From the IMG/VR virus record IMGVR_UViG_3300025101_003283, positions 1 to 20,025 of that record: DNA of 20,025 bases. One strand, given 5' to 3'. A program made the position numbers and the translations under genes. The stretch's first letter is position 1. The number at the start of each line of letters is the position of its first letter. The DNA comes from a virus. This document shows positions 1-7,457 of this stretch, piece by piece. The notes beneath the pieces are model-generated. The model was not told the DNA's origin. It saw nothing but the letters and a program-made list of their open reading frames with translations, and did no database searches.

Positions 1-54
1 ATAGATGAATTTGAAAAAAACAAACGAAAAAAAGTCAAAAAACGTAAAGCATAA
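1..54 (+). CDS. C-terminal tail of a lysine-rich protein (partial)
   Basis: An open frame enters from the left edge and stops at TAA 52-54, leaving 17 residues, nine of them lysine and two arginine. The start lies outside the window and no family can be assigned. A very basic tail is common in phage nucleic-acid-binding or structural proteins, but that is only a guess. The next gene begins about 70 bases downstream on the same strand. Confidence 0.5.
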   Translation: MDEFEKNKRKKVKKRKA

Positions 55-122
55 TAACAGATATACTCAACGCGAATGGGATAGAGTTGTCGGTTATGGA
101 AAGGTACCGGAGGAATATTCAT

Positions 123-362
123 ATGATTAAAATTTATGGAACACGAACTTGTAGTTATTGTAACAGAGCCAAAGATCTTTGTTCTGTAAATAAGATACCT
201 TATATTGAAATTAACATTAGTGAGAATGAAGAAGCTAAACAAATGTTATTAGAGAATAATTATAAGACAGTTCCACAAATTTGGAATGAGGAAGAATACA
301 TAGGAGGCTATACAGAATTAGTTAGGTATGTTTCAGAAAAAGGAACAGCGAGTCTAGTATGA
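123..362 (+). CDS. Glutaredoxin
   Basis: A 79-residue glutaredoxin of normal family length. The dithiol active site CSYC is near residues 10-13, the conserved TVPQIW cis-proline loop is near 50-55, and a GGY glutathione-site motif follows. Glutaredoxins reduce disulfides with glutathione; in T4-like phages they usually serve ribonucleotide reductase or general redox balance in the infected cell. The open frame extends upstream to a TTG at 87, but I chose ATG 123: it has GGAGGA at 109-114 with an eight-base spacer, and the protein then begins directly at the first beta strand (MIKIYG). No ribonucleotide reductase gene lies in the window. Confidence 0.93.
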   Translation: MIKIYGTRTCSYCNRAKDLCSVNKIPYIEINISENEEAKQMLLENNYKTVPQIWNEEEYIGGYTELVRYVSEKGTASLV

Positions 363-402
363 TAGTTGACTTTGAAAGAGGCATTGTTATTAAGGAGGAA
401 AA

Positions 403-834
403 ATGCACGAATACAGATGTACAATTCGACGTGTTGTTGACGGTGATACAGTTGATGTCGATATTGACTTGGGTTTTGGTATTTGGGTTCGCAATGAACG
501 CGTAAGACTTCATGGTATAGATACACCAGAATCAAGAACAAGAGACTTAGAAGAAAAGAAATGTGGCATATATGCTAAACAATGTGTTGAAGCATTCATG
601 CCTGTAGATAGTACTCAGATACTTAAAACACATAAAGATAAAGTTGGTAAGTATGGTAGAATACTTGGTGAGTTTGTAATATATGATCCAGATGAAGATA
701 GACAAACAACTATCAATGAATATATGATTAGAAATAAAATAGGTGTTGCATATTCAGGTAAAAGCAAAGATGATATTAAACAAGAACATTTAGATAATAG
801 AAAATCTCTTTATGAAAGTGGTAAGATTAAATAA
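403..834 (+). CDS. Staphylococcal-type nuclease (SNase/thermonuclease family)
   Basis: A 143-residue OB-fold nuclease. DGDT (13-16), RLHGIDTPE (35-43) and KYGR (83-86) correspond to staphylococcal nuclease Asp21, Arg35, Asp40/Thr41/Glu43 and Arg87, so calcium-binding and catalytic residues all appear present. Family members cut DNA and RNA. There is no signal peptide, so it should act inside the infected cell, perhaps in breaking down host nucleic acid; that role is inferred. AAGGAGG at 392-398 fixes the ATG. Its stop overlaps the next start by one base (TAATG), so translational coupling with the acyl-CoA dehydrogenase is likely. A TTGACT lies at 366-371, but the -10 below it is weak. Confidence 0.92.
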   Translation: MHEYRCTIRRVVDGDTVDVDIDLGFGIWVRNERVRLHGIDTPESRTRDLEEKKCGIYAKQCVEAFMPVDSTQILKTHKDKVGKYGRILGEFVIYDPDEDRQTTINEYMIRNKIGVAYSGKSKDDIKQEHLDNRKSLYESGKIK

Positions 835-2375
835 TGCATGTTATATTTCCTAAATTAGAAAAGTATCAAAGATTGATACTAAAGAGGATGAATCGTGAAA
901 ACGAATATCATCTTCATGGATATGCTTGGTTTGAAACGTATGTTGAAGCTATCAAGCAATTAGTTTATTGGTATAAAGATTTAGAATCTCCTAGTGAATT
1001 AGATACATTAATTTATGAAGTAGGTGTTAATGAATATACATCTGATTTAAGAGATGGTATATCTATGAGTCAAACAGAAAAGTTTAGATTAGATGAAATT
1101 GGTTTTGAGAAGTTTGATTTAGTTAGAGATTTTAAAGTTTATGACTATAATGATAAGAAAAGAAAGATAGCTGAATTACTATCACAAGGACAGAAACCAA
1201 GTTATGGTTTTAAAGATGAAGCTCTTCATATAGTTCAAGAACAATTCCAAAAGTTTACAGAAGATGAAATAAAACCTGAAGCTCACGAATGGCATCTAAA
1301 GAATGATCTTATTCCTGATGAAGTATTAGATAAAATGAATGGTATGGGTGTTAGTGCTATTGGTATACCAGAAAAGTATGACGGTTTAGCTATGACAAAA
1401 GAAGCTATGTGTGTTATCACAGAAGAGTTATCAAGAGGATTATTAACAGCTGGATCGATTGGAACAAGAGCTGAGATATGTGGTGAATTAATTAACTTAG
1501 GTGGTACTGAGCAACAAAAAGAAAAGTATCTATCAAAGATAGCAAAAGGTGAATGTTTAACTGCAGCAGTATTTACAGAACCTAATACAGGAAGTGATTT
1601 AGCTAACTTAAACACGAGAGCTGTTAAAGATGGTGATGATTATATTATAACAGGAAATAAAACTTGGACAACACATGGTGTAAGAAGTGACTTATTCACA
1701 GTACTAGCTAGAACAGGAGAACCAGGATATAAAGGTTTAAGTATGTTCTTGGTTGATAAGTCAAGAGGTACAGATGATAACTTATTCCCAGATGATAATA
1801 TGCAAGGAAGTGAAATAGAAGTACTTGGATATAGAGGAATGAGAGAATATGAAATAAGTTTAGATGGTATAAGAGTTAGTAAAGATCAACTACTTGGTGG
1901 AGTAGAAGGACAAGGTTTTAAACAGTTAATGGAAACATTTGAAGGTGCTAGGATCCAAACTGCAGCAAGAGCTGTTGGTGTAAGTCAAAGTGCTTTAGAT
2001 GAAGGTTTACAATATGCAATAGATAGAACTCAGTTTGGTAAAAAGATTATAGAGTTTGATCGTATTGCATTTAAGATAGCTATGATGGCAGTACATACTG
2101 TTACAGCTAGAGCAATAACAATGTTTAGTGCTAAGAAGAAAGATGAAGGAATCAGATGTGATATTGAAGCAGGTATGGCTAAGCTATTAGCAGCTAGAAA
2201 TGCTTGGATGGTTGCAGATGATAGTTTACAAGTTCATGGTGGTAATGGTTATGCTTTAGAATATCCTATATCAAGAATACTTTGTGATGCAAGAATCTTA
2301 AATATATTTGAAGGTGCAGCAGAAATACAAAGTCTAATTGTAGCTAAGAATCTTTTAAAAAATGAAAAGAAATAG
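834..2375 (+). CDS. Acyl-CoA dehydrogenase with N-terminal extension
   Basis: A 513-residue flavoenzyme of the acyl-CoA dehydrogenase family, which oxidises acyl-CoA thioesters to 2-enoyl-CoA using FAD. Residues from about 125 on form the standard fold: the TEPNTGSDLANL signature (248-259), DRTQFGK (397-403), the FAD-contact motif QVHGGNGY (466-473) and the catalytic-base segment FEG with Glu493, matching Glu376 of medium-chain enzymes. The catalytic set therefore looks intact. The first 120 or so residues are extra relative to the usual 380-400 and I do not recognise them. Codon use (AGA, TTA, GGT) matches neighbouring phage genes, so it is not a very recent acquisition. Chain length and substrate (fatty acid, branched-chain or DMSP-derived) cannot be read from sequence. 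Confidence 0.95.
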   Translation: MHVIFPKLEKYQRLILKRMNRENEYHLHGYAWFETYVEAIKQLVYWYKDLESPSELDTLIYEVGVNEYTSDLRDGISMSQTEKFRLDEIGFEKFDLVRDFKVYDYNDKKRKIAELLSQGQKPSYGFKDEALHIVQEQFQKFTEDEIKPEAHEWHLKNDLIPDEVLDKMNGMGVSAIGIPEKYDGLAMTKEAMCVITEELSRGLLTAGSIGTRAEICGELINLGGTEQQKEKYLSKIAKGECLTAAVFTEPNTGSDLANLNTRAVKDGDDYIITGNKTWTTHGVRSDLFTVLARTGEPGYKGLSMFLVDKSRGTDDNLFPDDNMQGSEIEVLGYRGMREYEISLDGIRVSKDQLLGGVEGQGFKQLMETFEGARIQTAARAVGVSQSALDEGLQYAIDRTQFGKKIIEFDRIAFKIAMMAVHTVTARAITMFSAKKKDEGIRCDIEAGMAKLLAARNAWMVADDSLQVHGGNGYALEYPISRILCDARILNIFEGAAEIQSLIVAKNLLKNEKK

Positions 2376-2670
2376 AGGTGCTCGTTATGAAGCCTATCAT
2401 AAAGGTCTCATACACTACAACGGAGCACCATGTAAGAACTGTGGTAACACTTTAAGATTTACAACTAACTATAGTTGTATCAATTGTGAAGCTAAAAGAA
2501 TCAAAAGAAAGAATAAAGATTATAAGACTTGGCAAAAATCTGAAAGTGGAAGAATGGGAATAGCTACATTTAGAAAAGAAGATATAATGAAAAAGATATC
2601 TATGTTGTCTGGAGAACAACTAAAAGAGTTAGAAAAAAAAATAGATATCATGTTGACTAACAATTTATGA
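2362..2670 (+). CDS. Small zinc-ribbon protein
   Basis: A 102-residue basic protein that starts inside the end of the acyl-CoA dehydrogenase gene (14-base overlap). Two CxxC pairs (Cys24/Cys27 and Cys39/Cys42), set in a context like YNGAPCKNCG and YSCINCEAKR, should bind one zinc ion. The C-terminal third is charged and probably helical. Similar small knuckle proteins are common in phages and often have no assigned role. The HNH/His residues of an endonuclease are not evident, so I do not call it a nuclease. Its 3' end carries the promoter assigned to gp47. Confidence 0.75.
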   Translation: MKRNRGARYEAYHKGLIHYNGAPCKNCGNTLRFTTNYSCINCEAKRIKRKNKDYKTWQKSESGRMGIATFRKEDIMKKISMLSGEQLKELEKKIDIMLTNNL

Positions 2671-2681
2671 TAAGGTATAAT
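2653..2681 (+). promoter_or_regulatory. Sigma70-type promoter for gp47
   Basis: TTGACT at 2653-2658 and a perfect TATAAT at 2676-2681, separated by 17 bases. Only seven bases lie between the -10 hexamer and the gp47 ATG (2689), so initiation at the usual distance would give a leaderless or nearly leaderless mRNA. The bases just before the -10 (AAGG) are repeated at the similar site upstream of 5530. Confidence 0.6.
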
Positions 2682-2688
2682 CACAAAC

Positions 2689-3768
2689 ATGGCCCGAATA
2701 TTAGTTCTAGGAGATACTCACTTTGGAGCAAGAAATGATAGTATTGCTTTTCTTGAGTACTTTTTCAAGTTTTATGATAATATTTTCTTTCCCTATCTTG
2801 AGGCAAATCCTGATATCAAGACGGTTATCCAGGTGGGAGATATCGTTGATAGGAGGAAATTTATCAATTATATTGTTCTTAATCGCTTCAAGAATGATTT
2901 TATATTTCGCTTAAAAAAGATGGGCATTGATCTTCATGTGATCATTGGTAACCATGATGTCCCATATAAGAATACAAATGAAGTAAACAGTATGCAAGAA
3001 TTGTTCGGAGTAGATCAAGGACAATCGTTTCCAAAGTTTTATGCTGAACCAACAACTGTTAATATAGAAGGCTGTGATATGTCTATGATGCCTTGGATTA
3101 ATAATACAAACTACAATCATTGTATGACACATATAAAGAATACAAAAGCACAGGTGTTGTTTGGTCATTTAGATATAGAAGGTTTCTATATGAATAAAGA
3201 TATGAAAAGTGAAGGTGGATTACAACCTAAAGTATTTGAAGGTTTTGATGTAGTTGGTAGTGGACACTTTCATACAAAGAGCACTAAAGGCAACATACAT
3301 TATTTTGGTACTCCATATGAACTAACCTGGAGTGACTATAATGATCAAAAAGGTTTTCATATATTTGATACAGATACAAGAACATTTGAATTTGTTCTTA
3401 ATCCACATAGAATGTTTCATAAGATATTTTATGATGACAAGAAAAAGAATTTAGAAGAATTAACAAGTTACGATTTTGATTCACTTAATGGTGCATATGT
3501 CAAAGTAGTAACAATTAACAAGACAAACCCATATTGGTTTGATATGTTTATAGAAAAGATTTACAAATCTAATCCTGAGAACATTTCAATAGTTGATGAT
3601 CACAAACATTTAGATCAAACTAATGAAGATGAATTAATTAATGAAGCTGAGGATACCATGACAATAATGAGAAAATATATTGAAGGATTAGATACACCGG
3701 TTGACAAAAAGAAGTTGACCTCGCTCATAGGTTCGTTGTATAATGAGGCTTTACATTATGACGGGTAG
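2689..3768 (+). CDS. 47: Recombination endonuclease subunit gp47 (SbcD/Mre11-like)
   Basis: A 359-residue calcineurin-like phosphoesterase, close to T4 gp47 (339). The metal-binding motifs appear in order: GDTHFG (Asp9, His11), GDIVDRR (Asp51), GNHD (Asn88-Asp90), a GHLD motif and GHFHT. It forms the nuclease half of the gp46/gp47 complex that resects double-strand ends for recombination-dependent replication and helps degrade host DNA. gp46 follows after five bases, as in T4. The first 200 or so bases use more mixed codons (GCC, CGC, CCC) than the rest of the gene. Start: ATG 2689; an AAGG lies 13 bases upstream, which is far for a Shine-Dalgarno. Confidence 0.97.
   Translation: MARILVLGDTHFGARNDSIAFLEYFFKFYDNIFFPYLEANPDIKTVIQVGDIVDRRKFINYIVLNRFKNDFIFRLKKMGIDLHVIIGNHDVPYKNTNEVNSMQELFGVDQGQSFPKFYAEPTTVNIEGCDMSMMPWINNTNYNHCMTHIKNTKAQVLFGHLDIEGFYMNKDMKSEGGLQPKVFEGFDVVGSGHFHTKSTKGNIHYFGTPYELTWSDYNDQKGFHIFDTDTRTFEFVLNPHRMFHKIFYDDKKKNLEELTSYDFDSLNGAYVKVVTINKTNPYWFDMFIEKIYKSNPENISIVDDHKHLDQTNEDELINEAEDTMTIMRKYIEGLDTPVDKKKLTSLIGSLYNEALHYDG
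3715..3744 (+). promoter_or_regulatory. Promoter inside the gp47 3' end, reading into gp46
   Basis: TTGACC at 3715-3720 and a perfect TATAAT at 3739-3744 with an 18-base spacer. The stretch codes for the last residues of gp47 with codons rare in this genome (ACC, TCG, CTC, TCG), as if the DNA sequence itself were under selection. Transcription would start near 3751, giving gp46 a leader of about 20 bases. Confidence 0.45.
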
Positions 3769-3773
3769 AGTGA

Positions 3774-5498
3774 TTGATTACATTTGAGAAAATACGTTGG
3801 AAGAATATATTAAGTACTGGGAATGCATGGACGGAAGTCCTTCTCAACAGATCACCAAACACATTAATAGTTGGAGAAAATGGTAGTGGTAAATCTACAA
3901 TACTTGATGCATTATGTTATGTGTTATTTTCAAAACCTTTTAGAAAAGTATCTAAGAAACAATTAGTTAATAGTGTCAATCAAAAAGGCGCTAGTATAGA
4001 ATGTGAATTTAGAATTGGTAAGAACCATTATAAAGTTCATAGAACTATTAAGACTTATGGATCCCAACCATTTGAGATATACATTAATGAAAAGTTGGTT
4101 GATCAAACTGGAGACAGTAGAGATTATCAAGAGTTCTTAGAAACTAACATTCTTAAATTAAACTTCAAATCATTTACACAAATAGTTATACTTGGATCAA
4201 GTAGCTTTATTCCATTTATGCAGCTAAGTAGCCCTCAAAGAAAAGAGATCATTGAAGACTTATTAGACATTAAGATCTTTTCTGCAATGAATGTATTACT
4301 TAAAGATAAAGTAACTGATAATAAAAATAAAGTACAAGAGTTAAAGTATCAGGTTAAACTAACAGAAGAAAAGATCAATGTACAGAAAAAGTTTATTGAT
4401 GAGATAAGAAAGTCTCAATCAGATAAGATAGATGCTAATGATGCTGAGATAAAGAAAGCAAAAGATAACATTCAAAGACATAAAGCTAAGATAGATCAAT
4501 TACAATCACAGATAGAAGAACTACAGGAAAGTGTCAAGGATCATGATAAGCTACAAAAGAAGTTAGGTAAGGTTTCGGTCATTGAAAGCAGCCTAGAAGC
4601 GAAAATAAAGCGTTTGAAGGATGATATTCAGTTCTATGAAACAAATGATCAATGTCCTACGTGTAGCCAAAGTTTAACTGCAGAATTTAAAGAAAAAGCA
4701 ATACAAGGTAAGAATTCTAAACTATCCGAAGCTATGAAAGGTATGGAAGAACTTGGTAATGAATATGAAAAGATAAAGTCTCATGTATCAGAAATGTCTA
4801 ATGTTAATGGATTAGTTACTAATAAACAATCACTTATATCATCTGAACATGGTAATATAAATGCTATGAATAATTATATTGAGAAGTTAGGTGAAGAGAA
4901 TAAGAATATATCGAATGACAGAAAAGATATTGGTAAAGAGAATAAGAAGTTAAGTACTTTAGTAACAGCATTATCTAATCAGAATAAAAGTCAAGAAGAG
5001 TTAACAAAAGATAAACAGATGTATGAAATTGCTGCTATGATGTTAAGAGATCAAGGTATCAAGACTAAGATTATTAAACAATATGTTCCAATAATGAATA
5101 AACTTATAAACAAATATCTAGCTGCTATGGACTTCTTTGTTGACTTTCAGTTAGATGAAAACTTTGTAGAAGTAATTAAGTCAAGACATAGAGATGAATT
5201 TACATACGATAGTTTTAGTGAAGGTGAAAAGATGAGAATAGATCTTGCATTATTGTTTACTTGGAGAGCAATAGCAAGAATGAAGAATAGTACAAATACA
5301 AACTTACTAATATTAGATGAAGTATTTGATGCATCATTAGATAATAATGGTTGTGATGAGTTCTTAAAACTATTACATCAACTTGGTAATGATCAGAATG
5401 TATTTGTGATATCACATAAAGGAGATATCTTATCAGATAAGTTCCGTTCTACTATTAGATTTGAAAAACATAAGAACTTTAGTAGAATAGCTAGTTGA
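3774..5498 (+). CDS. 46: Recombination nuclease ATPase gp46 (SbcC/Rad50-like)
   Basis: A 574-residue SMC-like ATPase (T4 gp46 is 560). Walker A GENGSGKST is at 34-42, followed by a long coiled coil (about 175-290 and 305-420) around the zinc hook CPTC (Cys294, Cys297). Then come the ABC signature SFSEGEKMR (480-488), Walker B LLILDE (511-516) and a switch histidine in VFVISHK. It pairs with gp47 to hold and process DNA ends. No ATG fits the N-terminus. TTG 3774, five bases after the gp47 stop, gives a first strand (LITFEKIRWKNIL) that matches the family, so I take TTG as start; the Shine-Dalgarno there is weak, and coupling to gp47 is likely. Confidence 0.96.
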   Translation: MITFEKIRWKNILSTGNAWTEVLLNRSPNTLIVGENGSGKSTILDALCYVLFSKPFRKVSKKQLVNSVNQKGASIECEFRIGKNHYKVHRTIKTYGSQPFEIYINEKLVDQTGDSRDYQEFLETNILKLNFKSFTQIVILGSSSFIPFMQLSSPQRKEIIEDLLDIKIFSAMNVLLKDKVTDNKNKVQELKYQVKLTEEKINVQKKFIDEIRKSQSDKIDANDAEIKKAKDNIQRHKAKIDQLQSQIEELQESVKDHDKLQKKLGKVSVIESSLEAKIKRLKDDIQFYETNDQCPTCSQSLTAEFKEKAIQGKNSKLSEAMKGMEELGNEYEKIKSHVSEMSNVNGLVTNKQSLISSEHGNINAMNNYIEKLGEENKNISNDRKDIGKENKKLSTLVTALSNQNKSQEELTKDKQMYEIAAMMLRDQGIKTKIIKQYVPIMNKLINKYLAAMDFFVDFQLDENFVEVIKSRHRDEFTYDSFSEGEKMRIDLALLFTWRAIARMKNSTNTNLLILDEVFDASLDNNGCDEFLKLLHQLGNDQNVFVISHKGDILSDKFRSTIRFEKHKNFSRIAS

Positions 5499-5523
5499 TT
5501 TAATTAAAATAAAAAGGTATAGT
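5495..5523 (+). promoter_or_regulatory. Promoter at the head of the cargo region
   Basis: TTGATT at 5495-5500 and TATAGT at 5518-5523 with a 17-base spacer, overlapping the gp46 stop. The -10 ends six bases before ATG 5530. AAGGTATA precedes and overlaps the -10, as at the gp47 promoter. It could give the sugar genes their own transcription start. Confidence 0.45.
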
Positions 5524-5529
5524 AACAAA

Positions 5530-6264
5530 ATGGTAGATGTGAATATTAGAGGTGGATTAGGTAACCAAGTATTAGAGTATCTTTGTGCATTACATGATCA
5601 TAAAGAAATAGACAATATTAATGTTGGTGTTGGATCCACTGATTTAGATTGGGTTAAGAAAGTATGGATTGATAAAGTTTTAGTTCTTAATTCAAGGGTC
5701 AAAGCTGCAAACAATATGATGAAGTATACGTTGTGGAAAGATAAAAATAACTTTAAGAAGTTTAACAAAGATTTTATGAAACCAATACTTCTTACTAGGT
5801 CGGTTAAACCTACAGATGAAGTTATAGTTCATGTTAGAGGTAGTGATAGAAGATTTGCAAGTTTGTTTGACTTTGGTGTAATGTCTAATCATTTAGTTGA
5901 TAGAAATCCAGGTAAACAAATATTGTTTATAGGTGATGATCAAAAGTTTATTAATAGATTAATTGAAGTAGTTAATATAGGAGATAAAGCAGTAAATGCA
6001 ACAACAGATCCTGTTACAGATTGGTTTAGAATAGTGGCATGTAAAGAATTATATGGAGCATTTAGTAGTTTTACTTTAAGCGCTATGTTGTTTGATCCTA
6101 ATAAACAGTATACAGTTTTAGATCAAAAAAGTAATAATGGTCCTGTTAAGTTGGAGTCGTTTTACTATGATTGTATACAAGAATTATTTACAGGTTATTT
6201 CTCTAATGCACATTGGTTTAGTATAATGAATAGACAATTATCAAGAGAAAGGTTAGCATCATGA
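5530..6264 (+). CDS. GT11-like (alpha-1,2-fucosyltransferase-like) glycosyltransferase
   Basis: A 244-residue protein with three landmarks of the GT11 fucosyltransferase fold: GGLGNQ near the N-terminus (8-13), VIVHVRGSDRR (98-108, compare the family HxRRGD site that binds the GDP-sugar) and a serine-rich segment GAFSSFTLSA (176-185, compare SSFSWWG). It is shorter than typical GT11 enzymes (about 290). Members transfer L-fucose, or colitose in some O-antigen systems, from GDP. Its last codons overlap the next gene, a ColD-like dehydratase, by four bases, which favours a deoxyhexose donor. The acceptor could be cell-surface glycan, virion protein or DNA; nothing here decides. Confidence 0.7.
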   Translation: MVDVNIRGGLGNQVLEYLCALHDHKEIDNINVGVGSTDLDWVKKVWIDKVLVLNSRVKAANNMMKYTLWKDKNNFKKFNKDFMKPILLTRSVKPTDEVIVHVRGSDRRFASLFDFGVMSNHLVDRNPGKQILFIGDDQKFINRLIEVVNIGDKAVNATTDPVTDWFRIVACKELYGAFSSFTLSAMLFDPNKQYTVLDQKSNNGPVKLESFYYDCIQELFTGYFSNAHWFSIMNRQLSRERLAS

Positions 6265-7457
6265 CATATCCATTAGCAACATCAAGTTGGGATAAAGAAG
6301 AACTGTACGCGATACAAGAAGTAATGGATGGTGGTAGATTTACCATGGGTCCAGCTGTTAAAAAGTTTGAAGAAGAATTTGCTGATATGTTTGGTCAGCG
6401 AATGGAGCAAGGTAAGCCTGTTAGATCTGAAGCTGTCATGGTCAACTCAGGATCTACGGCTAACCTTATGATGTTATCATTGTTGAGATGGAAACATGGA
6501 TTGAAAAGAGGAAATGTGATAGTTCCAACCATTGGTTGGTCTACAACTTACTTTCCTATATTCCAAAACAATTTCCTTCCTAATTTTGTTGATGTAGATC
6601 CTGAAACATACAACATAGACGTTTCTAAAATAGAAGAAGCGATTACTAATCAAACGGTTGCTATCATGCCTGTTAACCTTTGTGGTAATCCTTGTGACTT
6701 TGGACCATTAAAAGAAATATGTGAAAAGCACAATCTACTATTGATAGAAGATAACTGCGAGTCTATGGGTGCTATGTGGAATTCTGACTTCACAGGATCT
6801 ATTGGGAATATGGGTAGTTTTAGTTTCTTCTTTTCACATCACATCCAAACTATGGAGGGCGGGATGGTTCTTTGTAGAGATAAAGAGGACGCTGATTATA
6901 TTAGAAGTATGAGAGCACATGGATGGTGTAGAGATTTCGACAATGATAACTTATATAAGAAAACAGGTAACTTTTTTAAAGATAGTTTTACTTTTGTCAC
7001 TCCAGGTTATAGTGTAAGGCCTGTTGAGATGAGTGGAGCAATTGGAAGTGTTCAATTAAAGAAATGGGATGACATATTATCAAGAAGATTAAAGAATGCT
7101 GGATACTTCAAACAATTCTTTGATAGTGAACCATGGTTACAAGTACAACAAGTTAGGAATGGTATATCAACTTGGTTTAGTTTTGGTTGTGTATTAGATG
7201 AAAGATTAAAAGGTAAAAGAGATAAAGTTATACAAGCATTTGATGAGAATGGAATAGAAGCTAGACCTTTAGCTTCAGGTCATTGGTTAAAACAACCTGT
7301 AATGAAAGACCTAGAATATATTGATATGTTTAAGAAATATCCTGCATCAGAGAATATAGATGAGAATGGTTTTTGGATTGGTAATCATGCTACAGATATG
7401 TCTTTAGGTATTGAAAAGGTACACAGTGTTTTACAAAAGGTAGCTGATGCTGGGTAA
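6261..7457 (+). CDS. DegT/DnrJ/EryC1-family sugar enzyme, histidine type (ColD-like 3-dehydratase)
   Basis: A 398-residue fold-type I PLP protein of the sugar aminotransferase family, with NSGSTANLM (62-70) for phosphate binding and IEDNCESMGA (162-171) holding the Asp that contacts the cofactor ring. The internal-aldimine lysine of aminotransferases (TKNL..GEGG) is replaced: here SHHIQTMEGG, with His193 at the lysine position. That substitution marks the 3-dehydratases ColD (GDP-4-keto-6-deoxymannose) and RfbH/E1 (CDP sugars), which remove the C3 hydroxyl. The cysteine cluster expected for the RfbH/E1 iron-sulfur centre is not seen, and the length fits ColD (388) better than RfbH (about 437). 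Its 3' end overlaps the SDR gene by 11 bases. Exact substrate unproven. Confidence 0.85.
   Translation: MTYPLATSSWDKEELYAIQEVMDGGRFTMGPAVKKFEEEFADMFGQRMEQGKPVRSEAVMVNSGSTANLMMLSLLRWKHGLKRGNVIVPTIGWSTTYFPIFQNNFLPNFVDVDPETYNIDVSKIEEAITNQTVAIMPVNLCGNPCDFGPLKEICEKHNLLLIEDNCESMGAMWNSDFTGSIGNMGSFSFFFSHHIQTMEGGMVLCRDKEDADYIRSMRAHGWCRDFDNDNLYKKTGNFFKDSFTFVTPGYSVRPVEMSGAIGSVQLKKWDDILSRRLKNAGYFKQFFDSEPWLQVQQVRNGISTWFSFGCVLDERLKGKRDKVIQAFDENGIEARPLASGHWLKQPVMKDLEYIDMFKKYPASENIDENGFWIGNHATDMSLGIEKVHSVLQKVADAG

Noticed and set aside
366-394. TTGACT as a promoter for the nuclease gene
   Set aside because: The -10 at proper spacing is ATTAAG or TATTAA, and a start there would remove the strong AAGGAGG ribosome site; too weak to list.
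308-541. Minus-strand open frames here and elsewhere (for example 1283-1615, 2911-3168, 8091-8306)
   Set aside because: They lie antisense to genes with clear motifs, have no Shine-Dalgarno context and read as low-complexity shadows.
2362-2670. HNH or endonuclease VII-type nuclease
   Set aside because: Two CxxC pairs are present, but the catalytic His/Asn residues are not evident, so only zinc binding is supported.
2723-2914. Plus-strand hydrophobic frame inside gp47
   Set aside because: It lies in another frame of a well-supported gene; the apparent hydrophobicity comes from the T-rich coding of gp47.
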